A stretch of DNA of 64,000 nt, from assembly GCA_023079485.1 (NCBI GenBank), contig CM041084.1, positions 35,902,609-35,966,608 on the forward strand. The letters are read 5' to 3'. A program made the translations under genes and the position numbers. Below are positions 27,901 to 41,700 of this stretch, one piece after another. The notes below the pieces were generated by a model. The model worked only from the letters and a program-made list of their open reading frames with translations, was not told the DNA's origin and searched no databases. Positions within the stretch are counted from its first letter, which is position 1; each line of letters opens with the position of its first letter. This stretch comes from Archilochus colubris (taxonomy: Eukaryota; Chordata; Aves; Apodiformes; Trochilidae).

Positions 27901-30900
27901 CATTCATTCACTCAGTCTCTTACTCTCCATTTACCAACTGGCACGTCATCACCTGTAAGATTGGAAGTCACATCTTCCAGGCTCTGAGTTTCCCTGGAGG
28001 CTTCCAGTACCAATGGCACATCTTCCTAAGGACCTTGCTGATCCTCTGTGTGGCTAAATCTGTAACCTCTCTGAGGAATGTTTTATTTATGGATGTGCAC
28101 TCAGCTGGAGAGGAGGAACACTTGTGTACAATTGTGTATGCATGCCCTACCATGGAAAAGTAAACAAAGCTGATAATTTCTAGAACTATGTGGGGAACGT
28201 CAAGGGCACAAGTATCAGCCTGTTTCATGAGATTCATGTAGGGACAGGCATTCTGAATCAGATCATACTGTTTCTTATCATGCCTCTTTGGTAAATATCT
28301 ATAAAATAATCAGCTCAAACGGAAAAATATCTCCCTGCTGTCAATTTTTAGAAGTTGTTTTCTTGTAATTCATAGAAGTGAAAGTATAGAAGTAAAAAGT
28401 CTTCTTGCTTTAGGTAACATATTTTTCCTTTTATGGTCTACGTCATGTTTTCATTAGAATACCTTGAGACAATGAGTTCCACAGAGTAACCCTTCTGCAT
28501 TTCTCTTTTGCACCTCATGAAAATCCAGGATCGGTAACATGATCACAGACCTTATTTTAGAATTCTAAAAAAATATGAATACAGACATTTGTTGAATTTC
28601 TTAATGGTTGACTCTGATGTGTAAAAGAAAAAGAATGTTTATTTGTGGATATTTCTCATTTTCAGTGTTTGAAAGAATGAAAGACAGGCCTCCCACCCAG
28701 AGGTTTATTCCAGGTAAGTGGCTTCGGTGGTACTGATATGTAGCCCCACTCAGAACTTCCCCTCCCAACTGATTTAGTTTTGAGTGTAAGTCTTCAGAAC
28801 AGGAGAAATGAAGCTGAAATGTATCACAGAGGTTTCTACATGTGCATATATAAATGCTAATGGTATCTCCTGCTCCAAGAGTGTGATGGTTCCCCACAGC
28901 CAAAATAAGCAACAGGAGCAGGTGAGCAGGGACTGCAGTACCTGCAGCTCTCTGTTGTATTCAGTGAAATTCTGAAGATGACTAGACAAGAGAGAAAATA
29001 TATGTCCAGGCTTAGTTTGAGAATATTCAAAGTTTCTTATGAAACAGGAAGAGGTCAGGGAAAAAAGAGGAAGGAGCATGAGGTGATAGTTAACACACGC
29101 TGATTCTAACTTGTAGGGGGAAGTGTACAATGTGTGTATTCAAAAGGCTATAGTGGGTTTTGGTACAGGAAACGTTATCAACATACAGCTTAAAAGGAAC
29201 TGTTAAGGTTTTAGTTAAATCTATATATGGTTTTCCACTGCAGCTAAGTATTTATTTTGCAATGAACTTATATTTTTTAAAGACAATCTCCTTCAGTGTT
29301 GCTGTCTTTGCTACAAGTATTTTCTAATTAGTGGTCCTTAGAATATATGAATCTATTCACTCTGAACATCAGCCTTTTATTACCTAGTGTCAGAAATTTA
29401 ATAATCAAAGATGGGAACAAAACTTGTTCTCATTGGTCTGTGGCACTAGTCAGGAGCATGTGTTTGGTGATATAGGTTACCTGCCTGTATCAAAAAGGTA
29501 AAAGGCTCTATGTGGGGAGTCATATGCTTTCAGTGCCTACTGGAACACAGCAACTGAACTGAGAGACAGGGTCACATTTCACATGGTATTCATGAAGTCT
29601 GCTCCTGCAATGTCTTGTACAGAGAAATGTCCTGGACTCTCAGGAAAGTACTACGAGAACAGAATTTATAAGTAGGGAGGGCAAAACCTATATGGGAGAA
29701 AAATCCCAAGAGGCTAAAACTGCTGGCCCTATGCCAGTTATTCAGCAAAACAATTAATGCAAAGAATGCATGCTAAGTTGGAGCCAGACAATACTGAGCC
29801 ACGGTTCTCTGGGCAAACTGTAGTAACCTAGTTCCGAGAAAATGGTGATAATGTAATTCTTACTGTGGTAAAGTAAAAAGTAGTGAAGGAACTGGAAATG
29901 TCTTCACCTCACAGTGGTGAACCTAAAGCTGGTGAACAGCTGATATTCTTCTGTATATTTATTAGTATTCCAGAAAGTTAAATGAGCAAATGACAAAAGC
30001 TAAGCGTATTTTGAACTTGGCAGGGGTCTGGATTTCTATCTTTTAATGTGACAATGAAATAATAGACGAGTTGGTGGAAGAAAAAAAAAAAAATCAAACC
30101 TTACCTGCTATTGTATTTGCCTTTGTTAGCAGAGAATTGAAAGGAACAACATTTAATTTACTCTTTATTTCATCTATTAAAACAAGGTAATTATTTATGA
30201 GTTCAGAAAGAAGTATGTTGATCTTAGTGCACAGTCAAATGTCTTAAGTGGCCTCAAGAATAGACAAGAGGCTATTTTCCCCAGTGATTTTTTTTTCCAA
30301 TTTGTCAAAGTAAACTCAGTAAATCTAAAGCCTCAGCAGACTTCTTGTTGCTTTTTGAAGCAGCTATTGTTCTGACAGTCTCTTCATTTTCCCTTTATTC
30401 TTTTTCTTTCTGTAGACCTATGCACCAGAAACTGAAGTGAAATGAGAGTTTTGTCAAATCTACATCAAAATAACAATCCAAAGCAGTATTTAACAGGAAA
30501 TGGAAAGAAAGCAATCTACTTTGCCACACTAGCTTGATGCTTAGTTGTCATACTTCTCGCATTTGTGATTTCTCCCTTTGATCACTTTAATAACAGTTCC
30601 TTAGACTATTAAAACTGGAAGTCAGAAACATGTTGGTGGAAAATTCTGCTTTTCACCATTTATGTTGTCTGTTTAATTTTTATGATTTGCGTGCTTTGGA
30701 CCTTGGGAAGAGGCCAATCTCACCACTCTCTTATAACACCCATAGTTATGCCAGTATCGACCTGTTAATCTTTATTGTTGGTAAAGACTACTGATGCATG
30801 ACCAATAGCCTTGGACAAATCCTATTTTGGGGCCAAGTACCTTTGGTGAGCTGGGGAGGGTGTAGATAGTAGGACTAGTAGTGTTGCTGCTTGCAGTAAG

Positions 30901-31219
30901 GAGAAAAAGCAGGGAGTAGGTACAATGGGTGCAACACTGATGTATTTGGCCTATGCTTTATATCTGCTTCTGCTCTCTATTTCTCTTTCAGAATGAAGCC
31001 CCCCCTGTGTGTGAGGTTCCCCTAAAGGGATATGCTTAAATTAGTTTTCAATTTGACCTGAAGTAGACTACTGGGTAAGTGGTCTTTTTGATTTTTTTTC
31101 TCTATAGCACTTGAAAACACTTCCAGACCATCAGATAACCCCTGTTGTTTGCATTCCTCTTTTAAGCATAACCATTGGTAAATGCTGAACCAAGACAACA
31201 GAGATGAGACTATTACCTC
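24941..31219. other. Non-coding DNA, no gene seen
   Basis: No gene or interspersed repeat was recognised. The open frames (for example minus 27607-27903, 28601-28912 and 28774-29130) are short, overlap one another and lack domains. Contents are two poly-T runs (18 T at 26933-26950, and about 14 T near 27238-27252), a short (CATT)n near 27897-27911 and a 14-bp direct repeat at 27852. The block around 26930-27260, with two T-runs, is unusually T-rich. Confidence 0.55.
27852..27884. repeat. 14-bp direct repeat (GGAGTATTCCATAT), two copies
   Basis: GGAGTATTCCATAT occurs at 27852-27865 and again at 27871-27884, separated by CTTAT. A related CATATTCCAT lies just before, at 27841-27850. The arrangement suggests a short local duplication. 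Each copy also contains a near-palindromic GGAGTATTCC. No known element or function is recognised. Confidence 0.7.
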
Positions 31220-31237
31220 CTACCTCACTAGAATTAC

Positions 31238-31426
31238 CTGATCTGTGTCAGAAATGTAAAAAGGATGATGGGAATCACTTGGAAATGTTTGTGCTTCTAC
31301 CTCCTCGTCAACACCCTCATTAATTCTCACTAATGACTGGGAGACCCTTTGCATTGGATACGGTACATGGCGCTTTTTTTTGACTGCTGTTTGGCACCAT
31401 TTACAAAGCAATTTATGTTTTAACAC
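31238..31426 (-). other. Exon-like open frame of unknown origin
   Basis: On the minus strand a frame runs open from 31426 and can end at a splice-donor-like CAG|GTAATT (exon side ending at 31238). The peptide is mixed and non-repetitive, with a basic KKKRH segment, an acidic EGVDEEVEA segment and an ending in YISDTDQ. I do not recognise the protein. No clear acceptor was found upstream, and the upstream DNA is a low-complexity TTAAAG-rich stretch. The frame also contains a 39-bp block duplicated 1.3 kb away next to a transposon-like end, so it may be decayed transposon DNA and not a gene. Confidence 0.15.
31315..31353. repeat. 39-bp direct repeat, copy 1
   Basis: The 39 bases here (starting CCTCATTAATTCTCAC and ending GACCCTTTGCA) are identical to 32651-32689, in the same orientation. 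Identity stops abruptly on both sides. Such a long exact match within 1.3 kb is not expected by chance. This copy lacks the CAGTAGAA sequence that precedes the second copy. Confidence 0.95.
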
Positions 31427-32642
31427 AGAGAGTGTTAAAGTCTCTTAAAGAGTTAAAGAGTTCTTAACACCTCTAAAACAAACTCCACTAAGTTTCTTTG
31501 GTTTTTTTGTGGAATCAATGGGCTGAAGTTTAGTGCTTGTAAAGATGGGGGACTGGCAATGGTAGCTAAAGCCAGATACTCTGTGAGCCATTAGCAAATA
31601 AGCTCCTCTGTGCAGCATTGCCAATGCAATACAGCCTAACTGGCAGCTCCTTTGCTATTTGTTCCTAGACTGCTCCTCAGCAGAGGAATGCCAATGTTCT
31701 TGTTTTTATGACATGGGCAAGTGGAAAGCAAGATGAGGCCACCATGATTATTTCCATTTGGGATGTCAGGCAATCCAGGTACTCAGGGTGAAATGCTAGT
31801 GCAGTGACCTGCTCAGAAAGGGAAGCTGTTGTAGAAGAATATTTCTGCAATAGTACTGGTATATTTTTTTCCATTTTGTATAAGTCTACCATTTCAGAAT
31901 CATTGATACTAGGTCCTGAGGGCATGCTTTGGCTACTGTAGCTGACTAGATGAAGTATGGTTCCCTTATTAACTTGTCAAAGTACGATGCAGCTGCATCA
32001 TTTGCTCACCCATTTGCTTAACTTAAATAAAGGTTGGTGGTTAGGCTTCTGTTGCATTGTGCTCTCCTGCTAATTATCAGTGTATTTGTTTTAGAGACAA
32101 TTAGCCACCTGGTTCATTCTCCCATTGAAGTCAGGTCATCATGAGTTACATCTGCTTTCAGGACTCTTCAAGTCCAAGACATAATAAAAAGATGATGGCT
32201 ATGATTATAAAAAGCATGCAGGGTTGGGCGTGAGTTGTACAGCATATTGAATTCCCAAGGAAGACTGGGTTACAAAGCCCTTGCAGGGCCTTCCGTCTGC
32301 ATGTCACAGAAGATGGATGCAAACAGAAAACAATTTTGCCATGCCAGGAGTCCTTTAGCCCATGAATGGTAAAGAGTGTTTGCAAAGGTAGATTGATAAA
32401 GGCTCGGCAAAGTAAGACACGATACTTCCCTTAGGCACTGCGGTGATACAACAAAAAAGTGCCAAGTAAACACGTCTCTGCATACTGCATTTGCATAAAA
32501 ATAAAAGTTTTTCAGACCTGTGGGTGTTTCCTTTTTAAAAATGTGCTATATAATGTGGCATAAGATTATGTGTGATGCACATTTACTTTTATAATCCCAT
32601 ATGTTCTGGTAAAACTCTGTATTTTGAAGTAAGATTTTATTA

Positions 32643-32715
32643 CAGTAGAACCTCATTAATTCTCACTAATGACTGGGAGACCCTTTGCAAATTACTGAAT
32701 TTTGTATACAACTGA
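32643..32715 (+). mobile_element. Possible pogo/Tigger-type transposon end (39-bp repeat copy 2)
   Basis: The sequence CAGTAGAACCTCATTAATTC begins at 32643, directly after TA at 32641-32642. Pogo/Tigger DNA transposons insert at TA and start CAGT...ACCTC, so this has the form of a terminal inverted repeat. The following TTTGCAAATTACTGAATTTT also has the A/T-spaced pattern common inside Tigger ends. The 39 bases at 32651-32689 equal 31315-31353. I did not find the matching inverted end (a GGTTCTACTG-type sequence) downstream, so the element is either truncated or this reading is wrong. The right edge is a guess. Confidence 0.45.
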
Positions 32716-35700
32716 ATGCCATTAAATGCATTGTGTTGCTATATGTTCTTCTACATCCTGGGGAGGACAAGCTGAGGAGAACCTTGCCATTTGTGCCTCA
32801 GCTGTATTCACTCTGGAGAGGGGGCTACAAACCATTGTGATGGGTTTGGCTCCAGGTGTTTCCTAAAGATGTTCATGTGTGGCCAGCTCTGGAGAGATTG
32901 GAGCCCTATATCAAAGGAAAAAACAGATGGGGACCTGGCAGTGAGTAGATTAGCAAAATTTACTGTTTCGTTCTTTCTGCCTTGGTGTCATGGAGGGATC
33001 ACAATCCTGATTTTTCTGTAGAGTGTAGGTATCACTGACTTCATCTAATGGCTCCTAGATGGCATTAGAGCCACTGGTCTAAATAGAGGCAAGAAATAAT
33101 CTTCTAGCTAAAAACATGCAGCCATTCTTCTCAAGAAGCTACTTCAACACCCATCTACAATAGAATAGAGACAATAGAATTCAGATTTACTTAGCTATAC
33201 TACAGATGTGTGTGTCCAGTGTAGGTGAGACAGAGTGTTTAAAGGAGCTTCTTTTTACATACATAAGTATCCTTCTTAAGATACCTTGTGGATGACAGCT
33301 GATTGGTTGGTATGAGATGCTGGGATAGCTCCTGCATCTCTTTCACCTGCCATGTTATTGATTTACACTAGCAACTCAACTGTTATGGAGATAGACTCTA
33401 GTTCTTCATTGCAAACTTGGTTTTTATCCTTATTTTAATAACTATGCCTCAAAAGAAGTCATTCTGCCTGAATCACTCCCTGTCTCTCCCAGGACAGAGA
33501 TTTTTCCAGACATATTGTAACTGAAACCAACCCCCTCTTAATTCTGTTTAGAATGACTGGGCATGGAGAGACTAAAAGGATGAATCTGGGAAACTAGGGG
33601 GCTTAGATGTGTGTGTACAGAGAGAGGCAAACGTTGGTCTATAAATGGGGAAAAGGGTAAAATTGGTGGGAATGCCTAGGAAAGGGAAGGAAAAGTTTGG
33701 GAGATCTGGTGAACCCCCAGACAAGGAAGACAGAGGTCATGGGAGGGTTGGAAGTCACTGATGGAGATGCAGAAAAGATGAGTGGGGAGAATAGGTAGCA
33801 AAATCACAGGGCACCCACAGAGAGAATAGCTGTGAAAGGGGAAGACAGGCATGGACGTGGGCTTATATGAGAGAAGTGCATGGTGTGACCAGATTATGGG
33901 AGAGGAATGAAGAGTGTTGGTGTAGGCAGGAGAGAAACAGAAGTGAGAGGAAGAGAAGGAAGATGATATGGCAATGGGGAACTGGAGCATTCTCCTAACT
34001 GTTCATTCACAGGGATTTTAGCACTTGTCACGTTTTGAAGATATCTATTTTATAGCCAATTCATAATCAGGGAGGCAAGACTGTTAGATGGTTTCCATTC
34101 AAACACTGCTTCCAACCTAACTCCCTCTAGCCAACTGTTTGGTGCTCAAATATCGAAGTGTGTCCCCTTGTGCAAATCTATTGCATTCATAATATTCCAA
34201 GTGTTTCAAATTTTGAGAATTGCAGAGAAAATTAAAAAGCCCATCATTGTCTGACACCCGAATCTTGTGTTGTAGCAGAGGAGCCAGTGGCTAGACCCGA
34301 TTCCCTGGCATTTACAAGGAGAAAAGACCCCTCCAGCTGTGGGTGCTTGGATCTGATATCCCATCATTTCACTAATTTGTTTTCCTCATCACATTTAGGT
34401 TTTTTTCTGCACTTACACAGAACTTGCATGGGAATCCTCTGATGCTCAGTGGCTGTATAGGAACAAATTATACATACAGTCACACAGCTTCTTTTTGAGC
34501 CTGAAACGCCTTTTCCAAACCACAGAGAAATTACTTTCTGTGTGATGGTTTCCATACAAGTCAGTAGGAGTGGAGTGAATGGAAGACCCTGTGGGAGAGG
34601 GAGGGCAGTGTAGAGGAGCTAGATGAAAGGCACTGGATTGCCCTAATTTTCTTGGCATGTGAGAAGGTAATTCACTTTGATAGCACATCACCACTGGTGG
34701 CTTTCCAACAGACGGAAAAGACTTGCTAGTTGAGGAAGTAAGTAATGTCACATGAAACATACATAATTTGCACAGAGAGAGGATGTAAGACCACTAAGGT
34801 TATTGTTTTGCTAACAATGATTCGTGACAATGACACTTTGGAGAGTGCAGGTCTGGGGTAGAAGCTCCGAATAAAATGTGTTTCTGCTGTAGGGATCTTG
34901 TATCTTCTCTCTCACAGACTTTTAGGAAGCTGTTGCAAACTTAATCCTGTTTAGCAATTATGATTTACTTCAACTGGCTCCACACTTCCTACTGTTTAAA
35001 CTTAGATTTAAAGAATAATATCCACCTTGTTGCTTAACGGAAACCCTGTTAAAATAAAATGTATTTAAAATGGCATTCTTGGCATTATGAAACAATCAAA
35101 GGGGAAAACAAAAGCTTACCATTAATATATATATTTTTTCTCAGGAAAAAAAAAGTGAGATCTTTTAATGAAGACATCAAAGAATACATCTTTCTTAGCT
35201 GAAAAGAAGAATGTCTCCTGACAAAAGCCAATTAAGGAGTGAATACATTTTGTTTATTTAGACTTGAAAAAAAATGTATATTCTTGTAAAGTAGAAAAAA
35301 AAATCAACCAACCAACCTAGTGTTCTTTTAAGGCTATGAAGTAGCTAAGGAAACATAAAGAACTATGATACATAGGAGCTTGATACTGCATGAAAGAAAC
35401 ATAAAGACTGTGATTTTGCTTTTACCTATGGCATATTGAAATACTTATTCTGGGAGGAATTTTTCTCAACTTATTTAGAGATTCTGGAGTACATTTTGCT
35501 CCTGTTTACACCTCTGTAAATCTGGATTTAGTAAGTGACCAGTTCTAGCATTATTCCAAGTGTGTGCACTTCTAACTTTGAGTGGGACTTTGCCCTACAT
35601 TAAAAGCAAGCTAATAGCAGGTCTCCCATGAGATCCCCTTGTTTTGTGATTTCCTCATCCTGTACTTAAGGTTGTCATTCTATACAATATCAACTCAATT

Positions 35701-38700
35701 TTTAAAAATCAGAATGAGAAGTCTTTCAGTCTGGGACAGTAAATAGCCTTTGCTGGAGGCCCTGGAGGGCCAGGCTCTTCTGATTCTTTTCCACTTTTTA
35801 GGCAGGATGTGAGTATATTTTGACTTGCTTTTCTGGTGGTTGAATAGTAGATTAATCTCAGTGACAGAGGGGGGGGCTTGGGACAGGCTCAAGGGCAATT
35901 CCTGCTGCTCTGGATCTGCTGCCTTAGGACTGGCTAGGGGTTATTCAGTTAGATGAGCTTCCCTGTGCTAGGCTGAGATTCCTTGCCTGTTTTGAATAAA
36001 TATAGCCAAGTATGTTGAAGAAGTTAGGAAACATCAGATATATTTTTAAAAGGTTTTCCTGTCTACTGCATGGAATGGCTAGACAGTTAAAAGGCAATAG
36101 TTAGGAGACATAAAAGTGCATCCACAAAACTAGACAGAATTGTAAAATATGTGTAATAAATGCATAAAATAAATATAGAAAACTGAGTATGACTGTGGAA
36201 ACATCTATGGGAGTACAAAATGTTCTGACCTGCACAGGACTTCAGGCAAATGGAACCAACAGAACTTGTATTGTCAGACTTGATTGTCCTTCAAGTCCTG
36301 CATCTTCCATCCATTCCTGTGCAATCTGATTCCACTGGGGAGGAAGGAATATGGGTTTTTTCCCACACAGAACTCTTAACCAACACTGCTACCACCTGCT
36401 TCAGATTATGCATTTAGGACAGTGTTTGTTGTCAACACTTATTCTTCAAATACTGGCATGTACATGAGAAATTTGGTGCATCAGTTGAACTATTTAAGTC
36501 ATGCCATTACTCCTGTGAGTAAATATTTACAAAATCAGGACCCTAGATTCTAATTTACTTGGAGCAAAGACAGTCTAGTACTACAATTACCATCAAAGGA
36601 AGACAGTAAAAGCTGGCTAAAACACAGAAGGAATCAGAGGAGTTCTGCTGTATACCAAACCAACTGTCTTTATGTTGGTGCAAAGAAGAAGTAGATGAAG
36701 ATTTTAGAAAGAACTCAGGAATAAACCATAACCAGCCATATTGTGCAAACTGTATTTGAGGATAATCATTATTATCTTAGAGTCTTATATGTATGGCAAT
36801 TGTGGTTACAAGGACTGCTTACTAATACTGGAAATAGCACATAAGAAGTTATTCTGGGAGTGTAAGTGATGCAGGCAGTCTTATACGTAGAATGGAAACT
36901 GTCTTTAAATTATGTACTTTATACCTTCAGTTTTTTCTCTAATGGCACCATATTCTTTCTCTGTCATTCATTTTCTGCTTTTCAGTCTCTAAATAAAGTC
37001 CTAAATTTTTAGGGTACATTTTAGCTTGGAGTCCTGATGAAAGCAATGGTTATATTTCTTAGGAGTTGCAAGAAACTTTTACTTTATAGCATGACAGTGA
37101 AAAATAGGTTGTGTCAATGTAGGAATATTCCTTCCTGTGACAAGATGAAACCGTAGCTCATCAGTCTGATGCAGATGCTGATCTCATGGTTAGATCTGTC
37201 ATTAGTTTGTTCAAAAAGGCTAGATTCAGGATTGCAACCTGCTGGAATACTTATTACACTCTTACTTGAAAATATTGGGAACCATTTTTATTAGACTGGA
37301 ACAGACTAATCAGGACTTCTGAAAAAAATTAATTTGTCTGAGTTCTTAGAGGAAATAAAAATGTGTAAGGAAAAGCTAGGGTCCCATCATGAAGAAATCT
37401 CACAGTAAATAGAGCTTTATTGTGTACCACAAAGAGGGAAGTTGAAGACTGTTTTCTTTTATCATTTAGAGTCATACTGGAAAATAGATGATAAAAACTT
37501 CAAAGTCAAGCACTTATTGATGTTTTTGCTTATAAAAATAGTACAGGCACTTAACAGCCTTTGTATTATGCACATTCTTTAGTGTGAGGGGATAGCTGTG
37601 TTAGTCAGCAGGACAAAATAAATAATAAAGTTACTGATACATTTTTATAGACAAATCAAACCAAATACCTGGGTTTTCAGAATCACACAAGATGCCTCCT
37701 TACAATAGAGGCAGCCACAGAAGTCTTAGTAACTCCAAATGTTGTGTCTACAGAATATTACTTATAACAGCAGTGTAGCCAGAGTCCCATTGTGCAACAG
37801 TAGAGGAAGCTGAAACACTTCTCAATTAATTGTGCATGTATTAAACACTATGACTTACAAGAAAAAATGTAGTTCATCAGGGGGTTCATACCTAATCATC
37901 TACAGATGCATTCTGGGGAGAAGAAGAAAGGCTGCAGCCCCTATAAGTCTAGAAGAATGAGTTTACACCACAGTGACACAAAAGGACTGACAGGTCTACA
38001 GTGTTATATTATGATAGGCTTTATTTAGGGTTTTTGAATGTATCATTGTTAAGTCCAATTTAATCAGTTTTAATAGGAATTGTATTTCAGATCAGAGTTT
38101 TCAGGGCAGCCATCATCACGCCTCTTTAATTCTCCTAACCTATACATTTTTATTGCATGGATAAATATGCTTTGAAACTAATGCAGTGTCATTGAATCCG
38201 GTACATCTGTAGTGGAACCAATCCATGCATACTCAAGTCACTAAATTTTTATGGAAATGAATAGATTTCCTTTCAAGGCATAATATTTTCACTTATACCA
38301 GTAGCTTGTCACTGAAACCAATGCTTTGTTTTCCAAAGCCCATGTATGTCTGTTCAGGCTCATATATATCATGCTTGATTTTTTTTTTTTTTTCCTTTCT
38401 CATAATTAAACCCATTGAACTAAACAATGCTGGATATCTAATGAAACCAACACATTTTCATAGGGACTACTTAGAGAGAGTTTAAGCCAAAGAATACTGT
38501 GACTTTCAGAGTAATTTGATTAAATGGACACTGTGAAATGGAACATACTTTCAGAGACAATCTGCCTCAGGACTATACCCCCATATTTTCACATGAGCTG
38601 AATTTCAGACCTTAAGGATTTCTGGTCTTTTGGAGGATTTTACTCATCTGTAAGTGGCCAGACAGGCTACAGAGAGAATAAGGAGGGGCTGGGGTGAATA

Positions 38701-41700
38701 GGTGAGTGGGGGGGAATGTGCACTGAGTATCAGAGCATCCTCAGAGGAAAAAAGAGTTGCCAGATGACCAATGTGCTGCAGTGATGCTTGACCAGTTTAG
38801 CAGCCCTTTGGGACTCTGCTAGCTGATACATTTGAGGAAAGCCTGTAGGTTATCACGCAAGTTCCCCCCAGCATTCGTTGTCTCCTTGAGGAGCTACACC
38901 CAAAACCTTTCAGGGTTCAGGCACTGGCTGTGACCGCTTCCACCACACATGGGGAGAACAGGGGAACTCTGGGGCAAAACCAGAATAATTTAACATTCTT
39001 TGAGTTATTCTGGATTTAAACAGTGCAACTGATCCATAGACTCAGGAAGTTGCCACACACTGTAAAGAAATGTACTGTATAGTGACAGTAATTTATTTAA
39101 TGCCATGCAAAACCAGGTATTTGCCTCAAAACTGGATAGAAAATAACCACCATTTTCTTTGTAGGTGTTTCATTGTTTTGGAAAAGGTCAAATACAATTC
39201 TTTTAGTTCTCAATGGTGTTAGTAGGTTCCTGAGTTTACTTAGAAGGGAAAGGAGGGCGAATGCTGTATAGAGAACTGTGTATTCTTTAGAAGACAAATT
39301 GTTGATGGTGCTGTGGAAATGAGGTCTCTAAGTTTCTAAGAAGCAAAAACTTTGGCATTTTGTGAACAATAGAGGTGTTCACAGCAGTTCCTTCCAAACT
39401 GTATGGCACTTTTCAGCTAGGATTGTGTGCAGTTTATGTCAAAACATTTCAGTGAAGAAATACAAATACAGACTAATGTTTGACTTCTTTTGTTGTGTTG
39501 AACTGGAGCCAGAGAAAGTATTTATATATAAATCCACTTGTGAAATGCATAACCCTCTCTATGTGACTTATATGTCTGAGGCTTACAGAGAATTCAAGCT
39601 GATTGACAGAAAATACTGCTCTTACGGTGTCAGAATGTATTATCATGCTTATATAGAAACACAAAAAATCCCTTCCTTTCACCAAGGTACGTATTCATTG
39701 TCATTATGTTCTGGTATACTGGAGATGTTCAGGTACTGAAATACCCAATTTACTAGGACCTAAAGCTACCATGAAAATATATTAGGCAACCAGATGGATA
39801 ATTCAGCTTGTTGTTTAAAAAAGTGTACATTAAACATTCAGTATTTGAAGCCTGATCTAAAAAAAAATTGTTCTGTGGGGTCAAAACTGCCATTCAGTGA
39901 AGGAAAGAAAAATAAGAACTGAGACAATTAAAGAAAGCTTTCCATGTTTGTGTTACAGTTAGTTAGGTACTCTTTTTTTTTTCTTTCTTCCCCCACTAAG
40001 CCTGTACACATCAAGCAACTGACAGCTAGTACAGTCTGCAAATAGATCATGGGCAGATTACATACATCTTTATGTATCTGGCACACAGGTACTATCTGTT
40101 TTTTCAGAATAGTTTTGATTAAAACAAATTAATTTTGTGTAATATGTCCTATATGAGAGTGCCCTATGGCATTTCAATTGCTCCCATCTCATCCTTTCTT
40201 TTCGTTCATCCCAGGGTTGCTCTTTAGACCACTTGCAGTACTCATATTTTCTCTTTGATCTTATACCTCTGTCTTATTCCCCGCTCTTCTGCTTAGATAT
40301 GGCACTGTTTGCCATTTCTGATTTGCTCAGCACTATTAGGATCTTTCATGTCAGAGGACTGTTAAGTGAATGAAGAGGAGGAACAGACAGTTGACCCTTG
40401 GTAACTTTGGCATCATGAACATTTTTACCAAGTTGGTGGCCTGCACTGGCACTCAAAAATGTTCTTTCTGTGACAGAGGGAAGTGTGTCAGTTCCCGTGC
40501 ATGGGCAGCACCTTACAGAGTAGACTGAGAAGTGTCACCTCGGAGGAGGAAGGCAGTAGAGGAAAGAGAGCTGCTTGGAGAAGCAACCCTGTAGTTGGGT
40601 TTCACGTGCAGCTACACATGAGAGTATGGCACGGTCAAGAAAGAACAAGAGCATCAATGCCCACCTTGCTGGTCCAGTGACTGTGGCAAGCAAGAAAGAT
40701 GGGGCTGGCATAAAGCCATAGAAGGGTTTGTGAGGAAGTATAAGATGGCTCAGTAGTCTTAGAAAGATTTCAATTTAACATGGCTCAAACTACAACTACA
40801 ATAGGGGAGGATTCACATATTCTTAACTGCATAAAATAATACCTTACCAAATGGGGGGTTTAGCTGCCAACAGTAGCTACATCTGTAGATAACACTCCCC
40901 TCTCTTCTTCCAGAAAAACCTGGCTCTTACAGTTCCCCTGAAACTCATGTTTCACACAGTAAATAACAGCTTTTATACCTCCACATCTCTTGTACATCAC
41001 CATGTGTATTAATTACATTTCTCAACCAGAGTTTTGCAATCATTTATACTGATAGTATGGGGCAGAATTTGGGGATGGCTTCTATGGAGCAGCAGTGGAT
41101 CTGCTGCTGTAATTCATTCCACTACAAAACCTCTGTTAGTAACTCAACGGAGTATTGAATAACTGAGGAGTTATTTCATTCGATTTAGTGTTTTTATTGT
41201 GATGCTGTGGTTGCAGGTATATATGCCTGCCCCACATATAAACAATGCTCCTAGATACATGACATGACCAACACTGAATAGAAAAAACAAAATCCTAAAT
41301 TCATATCTTACTAGGGATTAATACTTGTAAGTACTGATGGTTATAGAGAAGTAGTGATGAAATTTGTCTATGGAGTTCACACTCTATATGCAGAATACTG
41401 AATAAACTTCCTTACTAGTGATACTGTTTCTGTTTGCCCTGTGAAAGACATTTAAAAAACAAGAGCACCCCTCTCACCTGAGAGGCATTGGCTTGAAGGA
41501 CATAGCATGCAGGGAGCTCTGGGAATTTACACAAAGCATATGTAGGAAGTTAGGCTGGAGACAGTGGCTCAATCCTATTCTTACATCCTTCCCATCAGGT
41601 GCTGCTATTACACCAGTCTTTGTCCTCTAAAACTCAAAAATCAGAGAAGGAATTAGGTATTTTGCCAGAAAGTTTCTTACCCTGCTGCTGGGATGGTGAG

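Noticed and set aside
35490..36550. Two short sequences (near 35490-35530 and 36510-36550) resembling an amniote repeat with CTCCTGTTTACACC and ACTCCTGTGAGTAAAT motifs
   Set aside because: Matches are only about 30-40 bases each and rest on memory. No boundaries could be defined.
39362..39739. 125-codon plus-strand frame with many Tyr and Cys
   Set aside because: Composition follows the local AT-rich sequence and no domain or splice pattern is visible.
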